NCBI RefSeq assembly: GCF_001544555.2 | Contig: NZ_FCOK02000009.1 | Span: forward strand, 62,001 to 126,000 | Source: Caballeronia udeis | GTDB taxonomy: Bacteria > Pseudomonadota > Gammaproteobacteria > Burkholderiales > Burkholderiaceae | Length of the DNA: 64,000 nt | Reading direction: 5' to 3' | In this document: in pieces, positions 55,598 through 64,000 of the stretch | Numbering within the stretch: the stretch's first letter is position 1 | Layout of the letters: every line of letters begins with the position of its first letter | Notes under the pieces: model-generated | Told to the model about the DNA's origin: nothing | What the model saw: only the letters and a program-made list of their open reading frames with translations | Databases searched by the model: none | Translations under genes and position numbers: made by a program

Positions 55598-57307
55598 ATG
55601 AACACCGATCGCAACGACGCTCCGGCGGTAAACAATTTCATTCGCAATATCATTGACGAAGACAATCGCAACGACAAATGGTCGCAGCGGGTCGAAACAC
55701 GTTTTCCGCCCGAGCCGAACGGCTATCTGCACATTGGCCATGCGAAGAGCATTTGCGTCAATTTCGGCATCGCGCGTGATTACGACGGCGTCTGTCACCT
55801 TCGTTTCGACGACACGAACCCGGAAAAGGAAAGCGTCGAATATGTCGATTCCATCATCGACGCCGTCAAGTGGCTCGGCTTCGACTGGAACAAGGACGGC
55901 ACCGAACACCTGTACTTCGCAAGCGATTACTACGACAAGCTCTACGAATTCGCCGAGCTGCTGATCGAACGCGGCCAGGCTTATGTCGACAGCCAGTCGG
56001 CCGAAGAAATGCGCCTCACTCGCGGCTCGGCCCAGGAGCCCGGCAAGAATTCACCGTTCCGCGACCGTACGCCGGAAGAGAACCTGGACTTGTTCCGCCG
56101 CATGAAAGCGGGCGAGTTCAAGGAAGGCGAGCACGTGCTGCGCGCGAAGATCGACATGGCGTCACCGAATTTCAACCTGCGCGACCCCGTCATCTACCGG
56201 ATTCGTTTCGCGCATCATTACCGGACCGGCGACACGTGGTGCATCTATCCCATGTACGACTACACACACTGTGTATCGGACGCGCTCGAGAACATCACGC
56301 ATTCGCTGTGCACGCTCGAGTTTGAAGATCACCGTCCGCTGTACGACTGGTTCCTGAATCAACTCGCCGACGACGGCAAGTTCACCCGCCCGCTGCCGCA
56401 GCAAATCGAGTTCTCGCGCCTGAACCTGACCTACGCCATCACGAGCAAACGCAAGCTGCTGCAACTGGTGACGGAAAATCATGTCGACGGCTGGGACGAC
56501 CCGCGCATGCCGACTATTGTGGGCGTTCGACGCCGGGGTTTCACGCCGGAAAGCATCCGCCTCATGTGTGACCGCGTGGCGGTGACGAAGGTGGATTCCT
56601 GGATCGACATGAGCGTGCTGGAAGGCGCATTGCGCGACGACCTAGACGAAAAGGCGCCGCGGGCAATCGCGGTGCTGGACCCGCTGAAACTGATCATCGA
56701 CAACTATCCGGAAGGCACGAGCGAAACGTGCAACGCACCGGTCCATCCGCATCATCCCGAGCGTGGCACCCGCGAATTTCCGTTTTCGCGGGAGTTGTGG
56801 ATCGAGCGCGAAGACTTCCAGGAAGTCCCGAAGAAAGGCTATTTCCGTTTGTTCCCGGGCAACAAGGTGCGGCTGAAGTATGGCTTCGTGGTGGAATGCA
56901 CGGGCGCGGACAAGGACGAGCACGGCAATATCACCGCTGTGCATTGCACCTATTTCCCCGACAGCAAATCCGGCACGGAAGGCGCAAACGGCTACAAGGT
57001 CAAAGGCACCATTCACTGGGTCAGCGCACAAGGCGCGTATGAAGCCGAGGTACGGCTCTACGACCGTCTCTTCAAAGAACCGCAACCCGGCGCGGGCGGC
57101 GCGGAATTTCTTGACGCACTGAATCCGGACTCGAAGCGCATCGTGCGTGCTTATCTCGAACCGGGCGCGCGCCAGGCCAACGCCGAAGATCGCTACCAGT
57201 TCGAACGCCACGGTTATTTCGTCGCCGACCGTGTCGATTCGAAACCCGGCAAGCCGGTGTTCAATCGCATCGTCAGCCTGCGCGATAGCTGGACCAAGCC
57301 GGCTTAA
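55598..57307 (+). CDS. glnS: glutamine--tRNA ligase
   Basis: 569 residues, class I synthetase. HIGH is intact in [20 protein letters not shown], the KMSKS-equivalent segment reads [19 protein letters not shown], with [19 protein letters not shown] following, all GlnRS features. The C-terminal beta-barrel anticodon-binding domains are complete. ATG 55598. A binding-protein gene begins 49 bases after the stop. Confidence 0.97.
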   Translation: MNTDRNDAPAVNNFIRNIIDEDNRNDKWSQRVETRFPPEPNGYLHIGHAKSICVNFGIARDYDGVCHLRFDDTNPEKESVEYVDSIIDAVKWLGFDWNKDGTEHLYFASDYYDKLYEFAELLIERGQAYVDSQSAEEMRLTRGSAQEPGKNSPFRDRTPEENLDLFRRMKAGEFKEGEHVLRAKIDMASPNFNLRDPVIYRIRFAHHYRTGDTWCIYPMYDYTHCVSDALENITHSLCTLEFEDHRPLYDWFLNQLADDGKFTRPLPQQIEFSRLNLTYAITSKRKLLQLVTENHVDGWDDPRMPTIVGVRRRGFTPESIRLMCDRVAVTKVDSWIDMSVLEGALRDDLDEKAPRAIAVLDPLKLIIDNYPEGTSETCNAPVHPHHPERGTREFPFSRELWIEREDFQEVPKKGYFRLFPGNKVRLKYGFVVECTGADKDEHGNITAVHCTYFPDSKSGTEGANGYKVKGTIHWVSAQGAYEAEVRLYDRLFKEPQPGAGGAEFLDALNPDSKRIVRAYLEPGARQANAEDRYQFERHGYFVADRVDSKPGKPVFNRIVSLRDSWTKPA

Positions 57308-57356
57308 AGCCATAGGCGCGTCCCGCCGGACGCTCGCACCTGTTGTGGGGGATGCT

Positions 57357-58310
57357 TTGCAACGCACCTTGCCAAGGTCGTTCATCCGCGCATTGCACGC
57401 GTCATGGGTGTTGCGCAGGTCGTGCACGTTTGCGCTGCTAATTGCGGCGCAAACGGCTTTCGCGGGCACACGCGACCTGTCCTCGCCCACGTTGCGCAAG
57501 ATCGCCGAGAACGACACCATCGTCCTCGGCGTGCGCGAGTCGTCGGTCCCCTTCTCCTATCTCGACGCGAACAGGCGGTCCATCGGCTATTCGCAGGCCA
57601 TTGCGCTCAGGATTATCGACGAGGTCCGGCTCCGCTTGCAAACCCCGCGGCTCGCCGTGAGCACGGTAGTAGTCACACCGGCGAATCGAATGTCGTATGC
57701 GGTGAATCACCAGATCGATCTCGAGTGCGGGTCGACCGCTCATGTTCGCGACCGGGAACAACTGGTCGCGTTCTCGAACAGCTTCTTCGCCTATGGCATC
57801 CGGATGGTGGTGAAGCGCAAATCCGGCATCCGCAACTACGCCGATCTCGCTGGCAAGACAGTGTCGACAACAGCCGGCACGTCCGACGAACAGCTACTGC
57901 GGGAACTGTCGCTGAGCCGGAAACTCAATCTGCGAATCATCAGCGCGAAAGACCATGCAGAAGGTTTCGATGCGCTAAAGAGCGGCCGTGCCGTGGCGTT
58001 CGTGATGGATGATCCGTTGCTGTACGGAAAGATAGCCCAGGAAGGTCCGGCTCAAGACGAGTACATGGTCACCGGTGACCCGCTCGCGCACGAATCCTAC
58101 GCATGCATGATGCGCAAGGGCGACCCGGTCTTCAAGAAATTGGCCGACGACGTGATTGCCGGCATGGAGCGCTCAGGCGAAGCTGAACAGCTCTACAACC
58201 GGTGGTTCACGCAGCCCATTCCACCCGACAACATCAACTTGCGTTTTCCCCTTTCGCCAGAAATGAAGGCGTTGTTCGCCAATCCGAACGACCAGGCCTC
58301 CGATGACTAG
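57357..58310 (+). CDS. amino acid ABC transporter substrate-binding protein (PBP3 type)
   Basis: 317 residues from TTG 57357, which has GGGGGA 7 bases upstream and gives a clean signal peptide (LRRSCTFALLIAAQTAFA). The mature protein is a type II binding fold: IVLGVRESSVPFSYLDA, VNHQIDLECGSTAHV and KSGIRNYADLAGKTVSTTAG are typical of glutamate/aspartate (GltI-like) proteins. No permease or ATPase gene is next to it in this window. GTG 57345 is an alternative start. Confidence 0.85.
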   Translation: MQRTLPRSFIRALHASWVLRRSCTFALLIAAQTAFAGTRDLSSPTLRKIAENDTIVLGVRESSVPFSYLDANRRSIGYSQAIALRIIDEVRLRLQTPRLAVSTVVVTPANRMSYAVNHQIDLECGSTAHVRDREQLVAFSNSFFAYGIRMVVKRKSGIRNYADLAGKTVSTTAGTSDEQLLRELSLSRKLNLRIISAKDHAEGFDALKSGRAVAFVMDDPLLYGKIAQEGPAQDEYMVTGDPLAHESYACMMRKGDPVFKKLADDVIAGMERSGEAEQLYNRWFTQPIPPDNINLRFPLSPEMKALFANPNDQASDD

Positions 58311-58371
58311 AGCGTAGAGCGGCCGGCGCTGATCAACGGCGAGCGAAGGCGCTCGCCGCAAGCCTTCCAGC

Positions 58372-58824
58372 TCAGGCGAGCGTCTGGTGCAACTCAGTCA
58401 GCGACAGCGTGGTCTGGAACAGCCGCGCGAGGCTGCGGCTTGCGTACTGATCGATGTCGACCGGCGTGACCCATCGGTACGCGTCCATTTCGGGGATCAT
58501 CGTGCCGTCGCGGCGACGCGGAAAATACGATTCGCAGACGCATTCTTCAAGCTTCACTTCGTCGTCGGTCACGCGTACCGCGAACAGATGCAGATCCTTG
58601 TCGCGGCGATAAACAAACCGTCCCAGATCCTTCAGACGCTCCGCGTTCAGCACGATCCCCGTCTCTTCCACGAGCTCTCTCAACGCCGCTTCCACGGGTT
58701 GTTCGTCCGCCTCACCCTGACCTTTCGGGATATCCCAGTGCGACGTCTCGGTCGCGTGGCATAGCAACACGTCCCCTTGCGTGTTAAGGATCACGACGCC
58801 GCACGAAACCGTCCGGTCGGCCAT
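58372..58824 (-). CDS. Nudix hydrolase
   Basis: 150-residue protein with a complete Nudix box: GQGEADEQPVEAALRELVEE followed by TGI, and HWDIPKGQGEADE before it, as in (di)nucleoside polyphosphate hydrolases. VLLCHATETSHWDIPKGQ and the ability to act on Ap4A-like or NDP-sugar substrates are typical of this group, but the substrate is not decided by sequence. Single gene, convergent to the binding-protein gene. Confidence 0.9.
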   Translation of the reverse strand: MADRTVSCGVVILNTQGDVLLCHATETSHWDIPKGQGEADEQPVEAALRELVEETGIVLNAERLKDLGRFVYRRDKDLHLFAVRVTDDEVKLEECVCESYFPRRRDGTMIPEMDAYRWVTPVDIDQYASRSLARLFQTTLSLTELHQTLA

Positions 58825-58886
58825 TTAACCGGCCCTCCGGATTCGCGATACCGCGTGACGGGCAACCTCCGGCTGCTTCAAACAGG

Positions 58887-59282
58887 TCACTGTTTCAACA
58901 ATGCCCATTTAGCGCCGTCCGTCTTGCAGACGGTCGGTGCCCAGCTCTGCGTCTGACCCTTGGCATAAGCCACCATGGTGAGCTTGCGGCACGTGCGGTC
59001 GCCGTCCTTCTTCGTATCCGACGGTGTGATCGTGCCGTTGATGGCGACCGGATTGCCCGCGCCTTCGTTGTTCCAGTCGAGCGACTCGCCGTCTTGCTTG
59101 GTGTCGAGCGTCGAATGCGCCGCAGTGTTGAGCGCCTGCAAGTCGCGCTGCTTCATGTACGTGATCGGCGTGTTGTTGAGAAACCCGAGGTTAGCAGCGT
59201 GTGCCGCGCCGCTGGCAAGCACAATACAGCTTGCTATCAGTTGCACGGAGACGCGCTTGAGCGCGCGAGACGGGTATGACAT
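58887..59282 (-). CDS. exported protein, RT0821/Lpp0805-type surface-antigen family
   Basis: 131 residues: a signal peptide of about 29 residues (VQLIASCIVLASGAAHA), then a domain containing SLDWNNEGAGNPVAINGTIT, RTCRKLTMVAYAKG and VCKTDGAKWALL. The W..G..G.ItP...CR......C..DG.W order resembles RT0821/Lpp0805-type surface antigens. Two Cys could form a disulfide in the periplasm. Function unknown. Confidence 0.72.
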   Translation of the reverse strand: MSYPSRALKRVSVQLIASCIVLASGAAHAANLGFLNNTPITYMKQRDLQALNTAAHSTLDTKQDGESLDWNNEGAGNPVAINGTITPSDTKKDGDRTCRKLTMVAYAKGQTQSWAPTVCKTDGAKWALLKQ

Positions 59283-59596
59283 GAAACACTCTCCCTCGTT
59301 GGTATTGATATTGAATTGGATTTTGGCGGTATCAGCAGCATTCGCGTTACACCATTATTCGCGGCAATTGCTAGCGTCACGTGTCAGGAACAGTCGGAGC
59401 CCGCTGATCAATAACCATCATTTGGCGTCGAGGATAGCATGAGGACATCACGACTTTGCAAGCGTCCAATGTCCGCCAAATGAGCCCATAACGTGATTTT
59501 CAGTGCCATCCAGGGTTATCTCAGAAATGTCCGATAGAACCATTGGCGACGGAAAACTAATATCAGAAACTTGTCGACTCCGCTTCAAAACCGATC
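59283..59596. other. intergenic region
   Basis: 314 bases between divergent small genes. No coding potential or named motif. GGCG-rich short words recur (near 59437 and 59550), but I cannot assign them. Confidence 0.5.
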
Positions 59597-59881
59597 ATGG
59601 ACACCCTTCTCGCTACTGCCGGGACACCTACGCTGTACCAGTGGCTGTGGGTCGCGATTATCGCGTGCGCAATGGCGACGCCCAAAGGCTTGATAGCCAT
59701 GGACAGGATGCTGGCCAGACGTCCTGAACGCTCGGAGCGCTCAGGACGTTCTTATATCCCCCACGTGCAGGACCCAACGCAGCCGTCAATCTGGCCGCGC
59801 GTCATGACTGCTATCGGTGGTGCATGCTGGATTGCCGCGTTGCTCACATTGGTGTTGTTATGCCGGCAACTCGCACCATAG
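59597..59881 (+). CDS. small membrane protein, two helices
   Basis: 94 residues with two hydrophobic segments (about 13-32 and 70-90) joined by an Arg-rich, Pro-containing loop (RRPERSERSGRSYIPHVQ). Not recognised. ATG 59597 lacks a clear ribosome site. A very strong UUCG-loop terminator follows 24 bases after the stop, which supports transcription of this strand. Confidence 0.6.
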   Translation: MDTLLATAGTPTLYQWLWVAIIACAMATPKGLIAMDRMLARRPERSERSGRSYIPHVQDPTQPSIWPRVMTAIGGACWIAALLTLVLLCRQLAP

Positions 59882-59905
59882 ACTGGTTGCAACCCGTCGT
59901 GAATC

Positions 59906-59931
59906 AAGGGCAGCTTCGGCTGCCCTTTTTT
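59906..59931 (+). terminator. intrinsic terminator with UUCG loop
   Basis: AAGGGCAGC-TTCG-GCTGCCCTT with a run of six T. The 9-bp stem closed by the extra-stable UUCG tetraloop ends the transcript of the small membrane protein gene. Confidence 0.92.
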
Positions 59932-60055
59932 ATCGTCGAACGCTTTCGCATGTCCGTTTCGCGTATTCCGTCATTAGCTTCGAAGCATCGCTTATTCGAC
60001 GCGCAAACCCATCGCCGTTATGGTCAGCGATATCTCTTCTCCCACGGAAATCGCC

Positions 60056-61042
60056 ATGAAAAAACCGGGCTTGTCGTTGTCTTCATTAGTGTCATGGGTT
60101 GCTGCCGCATTCATGTTGTTGCCGCTGTCTGCGTTGGCGCAAGATCCGGCGACCGCGCCCGCAAAGCAATTGCGGATCGGTTTTCAGAAGGCCGGCCTGC
60201 TTGCCGTGCTCAAGGCCCAGGGTTCGCTCGAACAAAAGCTCAAACCGCTCGGCTATACCGTCAGTTGGTATGAGTTTCCCGCCGGGCCGCAATTACTCGA
60301 AGCACTCAATACAAGCAATATCGATTTCGGCTATACGGGCGCACCGCCGCCCATTTTTGCGCAGGCTGCGGGCGTAAACTTCGTTTATGTCGGCGCCGAG
60401 CCGGGCGGCGAAACCAACGAGGCACTGTTCGTCAAAGCCGATTCGCCGATTCACACGCCGGCCGAGCTAAAAGGCCGGCGCATCGCGTTGCAAAAGGGCT
60501 CAAGTTCGAACTTCCTGCTGCTTGCGGTGCTGCAGAAAGCAGGCTTGAAACTCGACGATATCCAGCCGGTTTATCTCGCGCCCGCCGACGCCCGTGCGGC
60601 CTTCGAAAACGGCGATGTCGATGCATGGATCGTCTGGGACCCGTATTACGCCGCCGCACAGAAGGCGTTGAGCGTGCGCACGCTTGCGAACTACGCGGGC
60701 TTGCCGAAGCCATTCAGTTTCTACGAGGCCACGCGCAGTTTCGCCACGCAAAATCCGCAGGCGGTACGTGCCGTGATCGAGCAGTTGCGCACAACCGGCG
60801 CATGGGTCATGCAGCACCCCGCAGACACGGCGGCTTTGCTCGCGCCGAAAATCGGGCTTGATGCGGGGCTGGTGGAAACCTGGGTACGCCGCGTGCCGTA
60901 TGGCGCTATACCGATCGACGAGAAGATTGTCACGACCCAGCAGAACGTTGCCGATATGTTCTATCGCGCGAAGCTGATTCCGAAGGCGGTGACGGTGAAG
61001 GACAACGTGTGGCGGGACCAGGACGCGCTGACAGCGCGGTAG
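60056..61042 (+). CDS. ssuA: aliphatic sulfonate-type ABC substrate-binding protein (SsuA-like)
   Basis: 328 residues: a signal peptide of about 27 residues (LVSWVAAAFMLLPLSALAQ), then a type II binding fold. LRIGFQKAGLLAVLKAQGSL, FGYTGAPPPIFAQAAG and ALQKGSSSNFLLLAVLQKAG are SsuA signatures. ATG 60056 is preferred to ATG 60020 because it gives the signal peptide directly. SsuA is normally part of an ssuEADCB operon; none of the other ssu genes is next to it. Confidence 0.88.
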   Translation: MKKPGLSLSSLVSWVAAAFMLLPLSALAQDPATAPAKQLRIGFQKAGLLAVLKAQGSLEQKLKPLGYTVSWYEFPAGPQLLEALNTSNIDFGYTGAPPPIFAQAAGVNFVYVGAEPGGETNEALFVKADSPIHTPAELKGRRIALQKGSSSNFLLLAVLQKAGLKLDDIQPVYLAPADARAAFENGDVDAWIVWDPYYAAAQKALSVRTLANYAGLPKPFSFYEATRSFATQNPQAVRAVIEQLRTTGAWVMQHPADTAALLAPKIGLDAGLVETWVRRVPYGAIPIDEKIVTTQQNVADMFYRAKLIPKAVTVKDNVWRDQDALTAR

Positions 61043-61115
61043 GCGGAACGTCTATTCGAGAGATGTCGGGTTCGGTCAGGCACACGCCGGAGACGTTGAG
61101 ATGAACCCGAGGTTC

Positions 61116-61192
61116 TGGCACGGCAGGAGGGACTCGAACCCCCGCCCCTCGGCTTAGAAGGCCGATGCTCTATCCAGCTGAGCTACTGCCGC
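61116..61192 (-). tRNA. tRNA-Arg (anticodon TCT)
   Basis: 77 bases on the minus strand, with CCA encoded (61118-61116). The acceptor stem is GCGGCAG/CTGCCGT, the D-loop region AGCTCAGCTGGATAGAGC, the anticodon loop CTTCTAA giving TCT, and the T-arm GGTTCGAGTCCC. No integrated element borders its 3' end. Confidence 0.95.
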
Positions 61193-61270
61193 GTCGCAGG
61201 TAATCCAGGATTTTACCTCATCGAAAGCATGCGAGGCCTCATTCCGAGACCTCGCATGCTTCAATGCGGT

Positions 61271-62101
61271 TTAAACCGGTTGCGGATGCAACATGAACCA
61301 GCCAAGACAGAACGCGCCCGCGAGCACGCAATACAGGCCGAAAGCTGCCAGCCGGCCGCGGCCTTCGAAGTAACGCATCAGGAAACGCACGCTCAAGTAC
61401 GCCGCGATTCCCGTCAGCACGCCACCAAGAACGGCATCGAACAGTTGATCGGGTGCGTGGAACAGCTTCGGCAACTCAAGCACGCCTGCCGCGAAGATGA
61501 TCGGCGTACCCAGCAGGAACGAGAACTCCGCCGCTTTCTCGGAACTCATCCCGGCGCCGACGCCCGCAATAATCGTCAGGCCGCTGCGCGAAAAACCCGG
61601 AATCAGCGCGCCAATCTGCGCAAGGCCCACGAGGAACGCCTGCCTGAACGTGAGGTCTTCGGGCGCACGCTCGGCACGCGCACGCGTCAGCCGGTCGCCA
61701 AACCACAGCAGCACGCCGTTCACCATCAGCGCAGCCGCGACGATCCGCAGATCGTGGAACAACGCCTCCAGCCGCTTTTCAAGCACGAGCCCGACAATAC
61801 CCGTCGGAATCGTACCGATGATCAGCGCCCACATCATGTGGCCATCAGCGTTCTTGCGGCCGCCCAGTGAGCCGATAAACCCCTTGATCAGCGCAACCCA
61901 CCGCTTGCGGAAGTACCACAGCAGTGCGAGCGCCGTGCCCAGGTGCAACGCGACCAGGAACGGCAACAACTGCGGCGCGTGTTTATCAATGTGCATCCCG
62001 ATCAGGCCGGGCACCAGGAGCGTATGTCCAAGGCTGCTGACCGGAAACAACTCAGTCACACCCTGGAGTACGCTTAGAAAAATCAGAAACCACAGAGTCA
62101 C
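61271..62101 (-). CDS. uppP: undecaprenyl-diphosphatase
   Basis: 276-residue integral membrane protein recycling the lipid carrier for peptidoglycan synthesis (BacA/UppP). The two signatures are present: [18 protein letters not shown] near the N-terminus and [20 protein letters not shown] in the second half. It starts with GTG 62101 (AAAGGGGATC upstream), which gives the family N-terminus; the ATG-led extension upstream does not fit. About eight helices. Confidence 0.93.
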   Translation of the reverse strand: MTLWFLIFLSVLQGVTELFPVSSLGHTLLVPGLIGMHIDKHAPQLLPFLVALHLGTALALLWYFRKRWVALIKGFIGSLGGRKNADGHMMWALIIGTIPTGIVGLVLEKRLEALFHDLRIVAAALMVNGVLLWFGDRLTRARAERAPEDLTFRQAFLVGLAQIGALIPGFSRSGLTIIAGVGAGMSSEKAAEFSFLLGTPIIFAAGVLELPKLFHAPDQLFDAVLGGVLTGIAAYLSVRFLMRYFEGRGRLAAFGLYCVLAGAFCLGWFMLHPQPV

Positions 62102-62274
62102 GCTTCGATCCCCTTTCGTAATTGGCGACAGCCACATAGCCGCAGCGGTGCAGCAAATGGCCAAGCAAACCGGGCCGATTATGCCGCTCATGAAAAGCAG
62201 CGCCAAGCATTTGCGTGATGCCTTTCAATATCGAAAGCAAATCGTTTGTTTAATAAAATTAATTTGTAATAAAT
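62102..62274. other. uppP upstream region
   Basis: 173 bases, AT-rich towards the right (about 62240-62274), which should hold the uppP promoter. No coding potential is seen. Confidence 0.5.
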
Positions 62275-62306
62275 AAAAAAGCCCGTTGTAAAAACGGGCT
62301 TTTTGT
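62275..62306. terminator. intrinsic terminator
   Basis: AAAAAGCCCGTT pairs with AACGGGCTTTTT around GTAAA. Flanking A and T tracts make it bidirectional. For leftward transcripts it ends the message of the 28-residue reading frame at 62327-62413 and insulates uppP. Confidence 0.88.
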
Positions 62307-62326
62307 ATGCTTGCGTCACACCAGCG

Positions 62327-62413
62327 TCATGGTCGCAGCTTGTATAAAAACAGCAGCGTGCCAGCGCCGAAGGTGCCAAAAATGAACACTCCAAACATCA
62401 TCGCCAGATCCAT
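62327..62413 (-). CDS. possible 28-residue single-helix membrane protein
   Basis: MDLAMMFGVFIFGTFGAGTL continuing to LYKLRP: one hydrophobic helix and a basic end. ATG 62413 follows GAGGATGAT, a fair ribosome site, and the terminator at 62275-62306 lies 20 bases past the stop. Both support a real small gene, but the length makes it uncertain. The frame is open further upstream (to 62599) as an alternative, longer reading. Confidence 0.4.
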   Translation of the reverse strand: MDLAMMFGVFIFGTFGAGTLLFLYKLRP

Positions 62414-62674
62414 ATCATCCTCGTCGTTCCGCAGGACCAGCTTGATCGATGTGAGATCGTCAAGGTCGAAAAATGTTTCATGCGCGTTACATCGCGTTTG
62501 CATTATCAGCGCAATGAAAGTGGCTGTGTCAGTCGCAATTTCCCGAAAAGGGTTTCCCCGTAGAATTGAGCCGCCCGTTGCGCCGCACCGTTTGTTCATT
62601 GCTCGTTCGAACGCCTGGTTTGAACCCGCAACTTGACCACCGCAGTTTGCCCATTAATCAAGGAGACAACTGAC

Positions 62675-63580
62675 ATGTCATCCCAGCCTGAAGACATCCT
62701 GGAAATCACGTTCGACGACGCCGCTCTCGAACTCGCGCCGCGCGCGGGCGGGCGGCTGATGACGTGGCGCGTCGGTGGCGAGCCCGTCATCTTCTGGCCG
62801 GCCGCGCCGGACTGGTCCAACTTCGTCAAGATCCGAGGCGGCAATCCGTTGCTGTTTCCGTTTCTCGGCCGCCATTTCGTCGATGGCGAAATCGGCAAAT
62901 GGCGCGATCCGGAAGGCGTCGTGCACAACCTCCCCATGCACGGTTTCGCGCGCAACCTGCCGTTCGAACATCGCAAGGACGCGGATGGCCACGGCGTGCG
63001 AATGACGCTCGTGGACAATGATTTCACGCGCCAGGGTTATCCGTTCGCATTTCGCTTCGAAGCGGCGTACAGGCTGGTCGATGCCGTGACGCTCGATGTC
63101 CAGCTCACCACGTCGAACCCCGGCGAAGTGCCGCTGCCCTACTACTCAGGCCATCATTTCTACTTCGTGCTGCCGCACGATCAGCGCGGCATCAGCAGCC
63201 TGGAATTACCGCGCACGGAAACCCGCCGGCAACTCGATGACGGATCAATCACCGCCCCGCAAGCGGGCGCGGCGCGCTACGCGCTGGACAACGCCAACAT
63301 CCTGGATCGGTTCCACTGCTTTACCGGACCCTCGGACCATCCGGTGCGGCTTGTCACGCCGGGTTTGAAACGCGCGGTGAATTTCGACCTGCAACGCCCT
63401 GACTCGGTGCCCTGGTACGCCGTGACGACCTGGACCGAAGCTCCCACGTCGGATTTCTACTGCATCGAGCCGTGGGTCGGACTTCCCGATGCCATTCACA
63501 ACGGCCACGGACTGCGCTGGCTCGCCCCGGGAAAGACCGAAACAGCGGCACTGCGGCTAACGGTTTCGCCGGCTGCATGA
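62675..63580 (+). CDS. aldose 1-epimerase family protein (GalM-like)
   Basis: 301 residues with the beta-sandwich aldose epimerase fold. The N-terminus ALELAPRAGGRLMTWRVGGE, GGNPLLFPFLGRH, the catalytic-type YSGHHFYFV segment and the C-terminal CIEPWVGLPDAIHNG with the conserved Glu are those of the family. ATG 62675 follows AAGGAGACAACTGAC. It may act on a hexose or hexose phosphate (YeaD-like); substrate unknown. Confidence 0.88.
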   Translation: MSSQPEDILEITFDDAALELAPRAGGRLMTWRVGGEPVIFWPAAPDWSNFVKIRGGNPLLFPFLGRHFVDGEIGKWRDPEGVVHNLPMHGFARNLPFEHRKDADGHGVRMTLVDNDFTRQGYPFAFRFEAAYRLVDAVTLDVQLTTSNPGEVPLPYYSGHHFYFVLPHDQRGISSLELPRTETRRQLDDGSITAPQAGAARYALDNANILDRFHCFTGPSDHPVRLVTPGLKRAVNFDLQRPDSVPWYAVTTWTEAPTSDFYCIEPWVGLPDAIHNGHGLRWLAPGKTETAALRLTVSPAA

Positions 63581-63741
63581 GGGGCATCCCGTAGCGACGA
63601 CGAGCGGCAGCGAGCGGCGACGCTGGCCGCTTCTGAGGGCTGCGGGGCCGGGACGGTAAAATCAGACATTTCGCCGTTACACGGTCTGTTTTGTTTGCCG
63701 CAGCGTTTTCGGTTTCTGCGGCGCTTTGCGAGGTTTTGGAT

Positions 63742-64000
63742 TTGGTAAAAATAATTCGACGGCTGGCCTGCGTTTCATTGATCGCAGTACTCGCCGCGTG
63801 CGGCTCAGCGCCGGTCGGACCAGGGTTTTATCGAGTTGAACGGGGTGACACGGTGTCTAAAGTCGCGCGTGCGAACCGGACATCGGTGCAGAACATCGTG
63901 CGCTGGAACAACCTCACCGACCCGAATGCAATCGAAGTCGGCCAGGTGCTGCGCGTGGCGCCGCCCCCGGGCAGCGTGACGGCGGCCACGCCTTCCGCGC
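63742..64000 (+). CDS. LysM lipoprotein, 5' part
   Basis: 86 codons visible, running off the window. TTG 63742 (GAGG about 8 bases upstream) starts LVKIIRRLACVSLIAVLAAC, a lipoprotein signal with lipobox LAAC. A LysM domain follows (YRVERGDTVSKVARANRTSV to EVGQVLRVAPP), which binds peptidoglycan. The layout fits NlpD-type activators of amidases, whose C-terminal LytM domain would be outside the window; this cannot be confirmed. Confidence 0.8.
   Translation, partial: MVKIIRRLACVSLIAVLAACGSAPVGPGFYRVERGDTVSKVARANRTSVQNIVRWNNLTDPNAIEVGQVLRVAPPPGSVTAATPSA

Noticed and set aside
59283..59596. Remnant of an insertion sequence
   Set aside because: No inverted ends, no transposase fragment in any frame.
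61116..61192. Integration of a mobile element at tRNA-Arg
   Set aside because: No integrase, no repeated tRNA 3' end, and ordinary genes on both sides.

Overview
The window is a dense, GC-rich bacterial chromosome segment. Protein content and gene neighbours point to a beta-proteobacterium of the Burkholderiaceae, probably Paraburkholderia, Caballeronia or Burkholderia. The signs are a CIO-type bd oxidase, EAL-HDOD and HDOD regulators, a fosmidomycin-resistance MFS protein, a full inositol locus and a TTG-started LysM lipoprotein. The assignment is by recognition, not by search. I see no insertion sequence, phage, CRISPR array or rRNA, and one tRNA.

Layout. 1-2996: the end of a LOG-family gene, an SDR reductase, an AlaX editing protein translationally coupled to a DUF924 protein, and a truncated haemoglobin. 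3115-7230: an FtsX-type permease and a DUF4126 membrane protein, then a SugE/Gdx exporter whose leader carries two ACGR-loop hairpins, the pattern of a guanidine-II riboswitch. 7587-11169: the quinol oxidase pair cydA-cydB, a small membrane protein and a peroxiredoxin. 11253-19388: a signalling block with an EAL-HDOD protein, a PAS-GGDEF-EAL protein, an HDOD protein and a chemoreceptor; three of the four have a sigma-28-like motif upstream. 19699-25706: Fsr, an uncharacterised HicA-like/HTH pair behind a perfect 19-bp palindrome that overlaps its promoter, PrpE, a two-gene unknown unit behind a Fur-box-like site, and MTA/SAH nucleosidase coupled to a UvrD helicase (to 28063). 28304-32629: valS, galU and a TusA-like protein.

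32697-44706 is a myo-inositol locus. Two inositol dehydrogenases and an RpiR regulator read leftward. A substrate-binding protein, permease and ATPase, then iolC (fused to DUF2090), iolD, iolE and iolB, read rightward. A GGAA-N6-TTCC site lies between the two arms. Together they import inositol and take it from inosose to 5-dehydro-2-deoxygluconate-6-phosphate and, probably through the fused domain, to C3 products; iolA is not in the window.

44708-49901 is a leftward six-gene unit: four branched-chain-type ABC transporter genes without a binding protein, a thioesterase and an iron alcohol dehydrogenase. 50012-59881 holds Nudix proteins, threonine aldolase, alaS, glnS, a PBP3-type binding protein and small exported proteins. 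60056-64000 holds a lone SsuA-like binding protein, tRNA-Arg(TCT), uppP, an aldose epimerase-like protein and the start of a LysM lipoprotein.

The best candidates for something not yet described are the palindrome-controlled gene pair at 21023-21890 and the Fur-box pair at 23976-24743.
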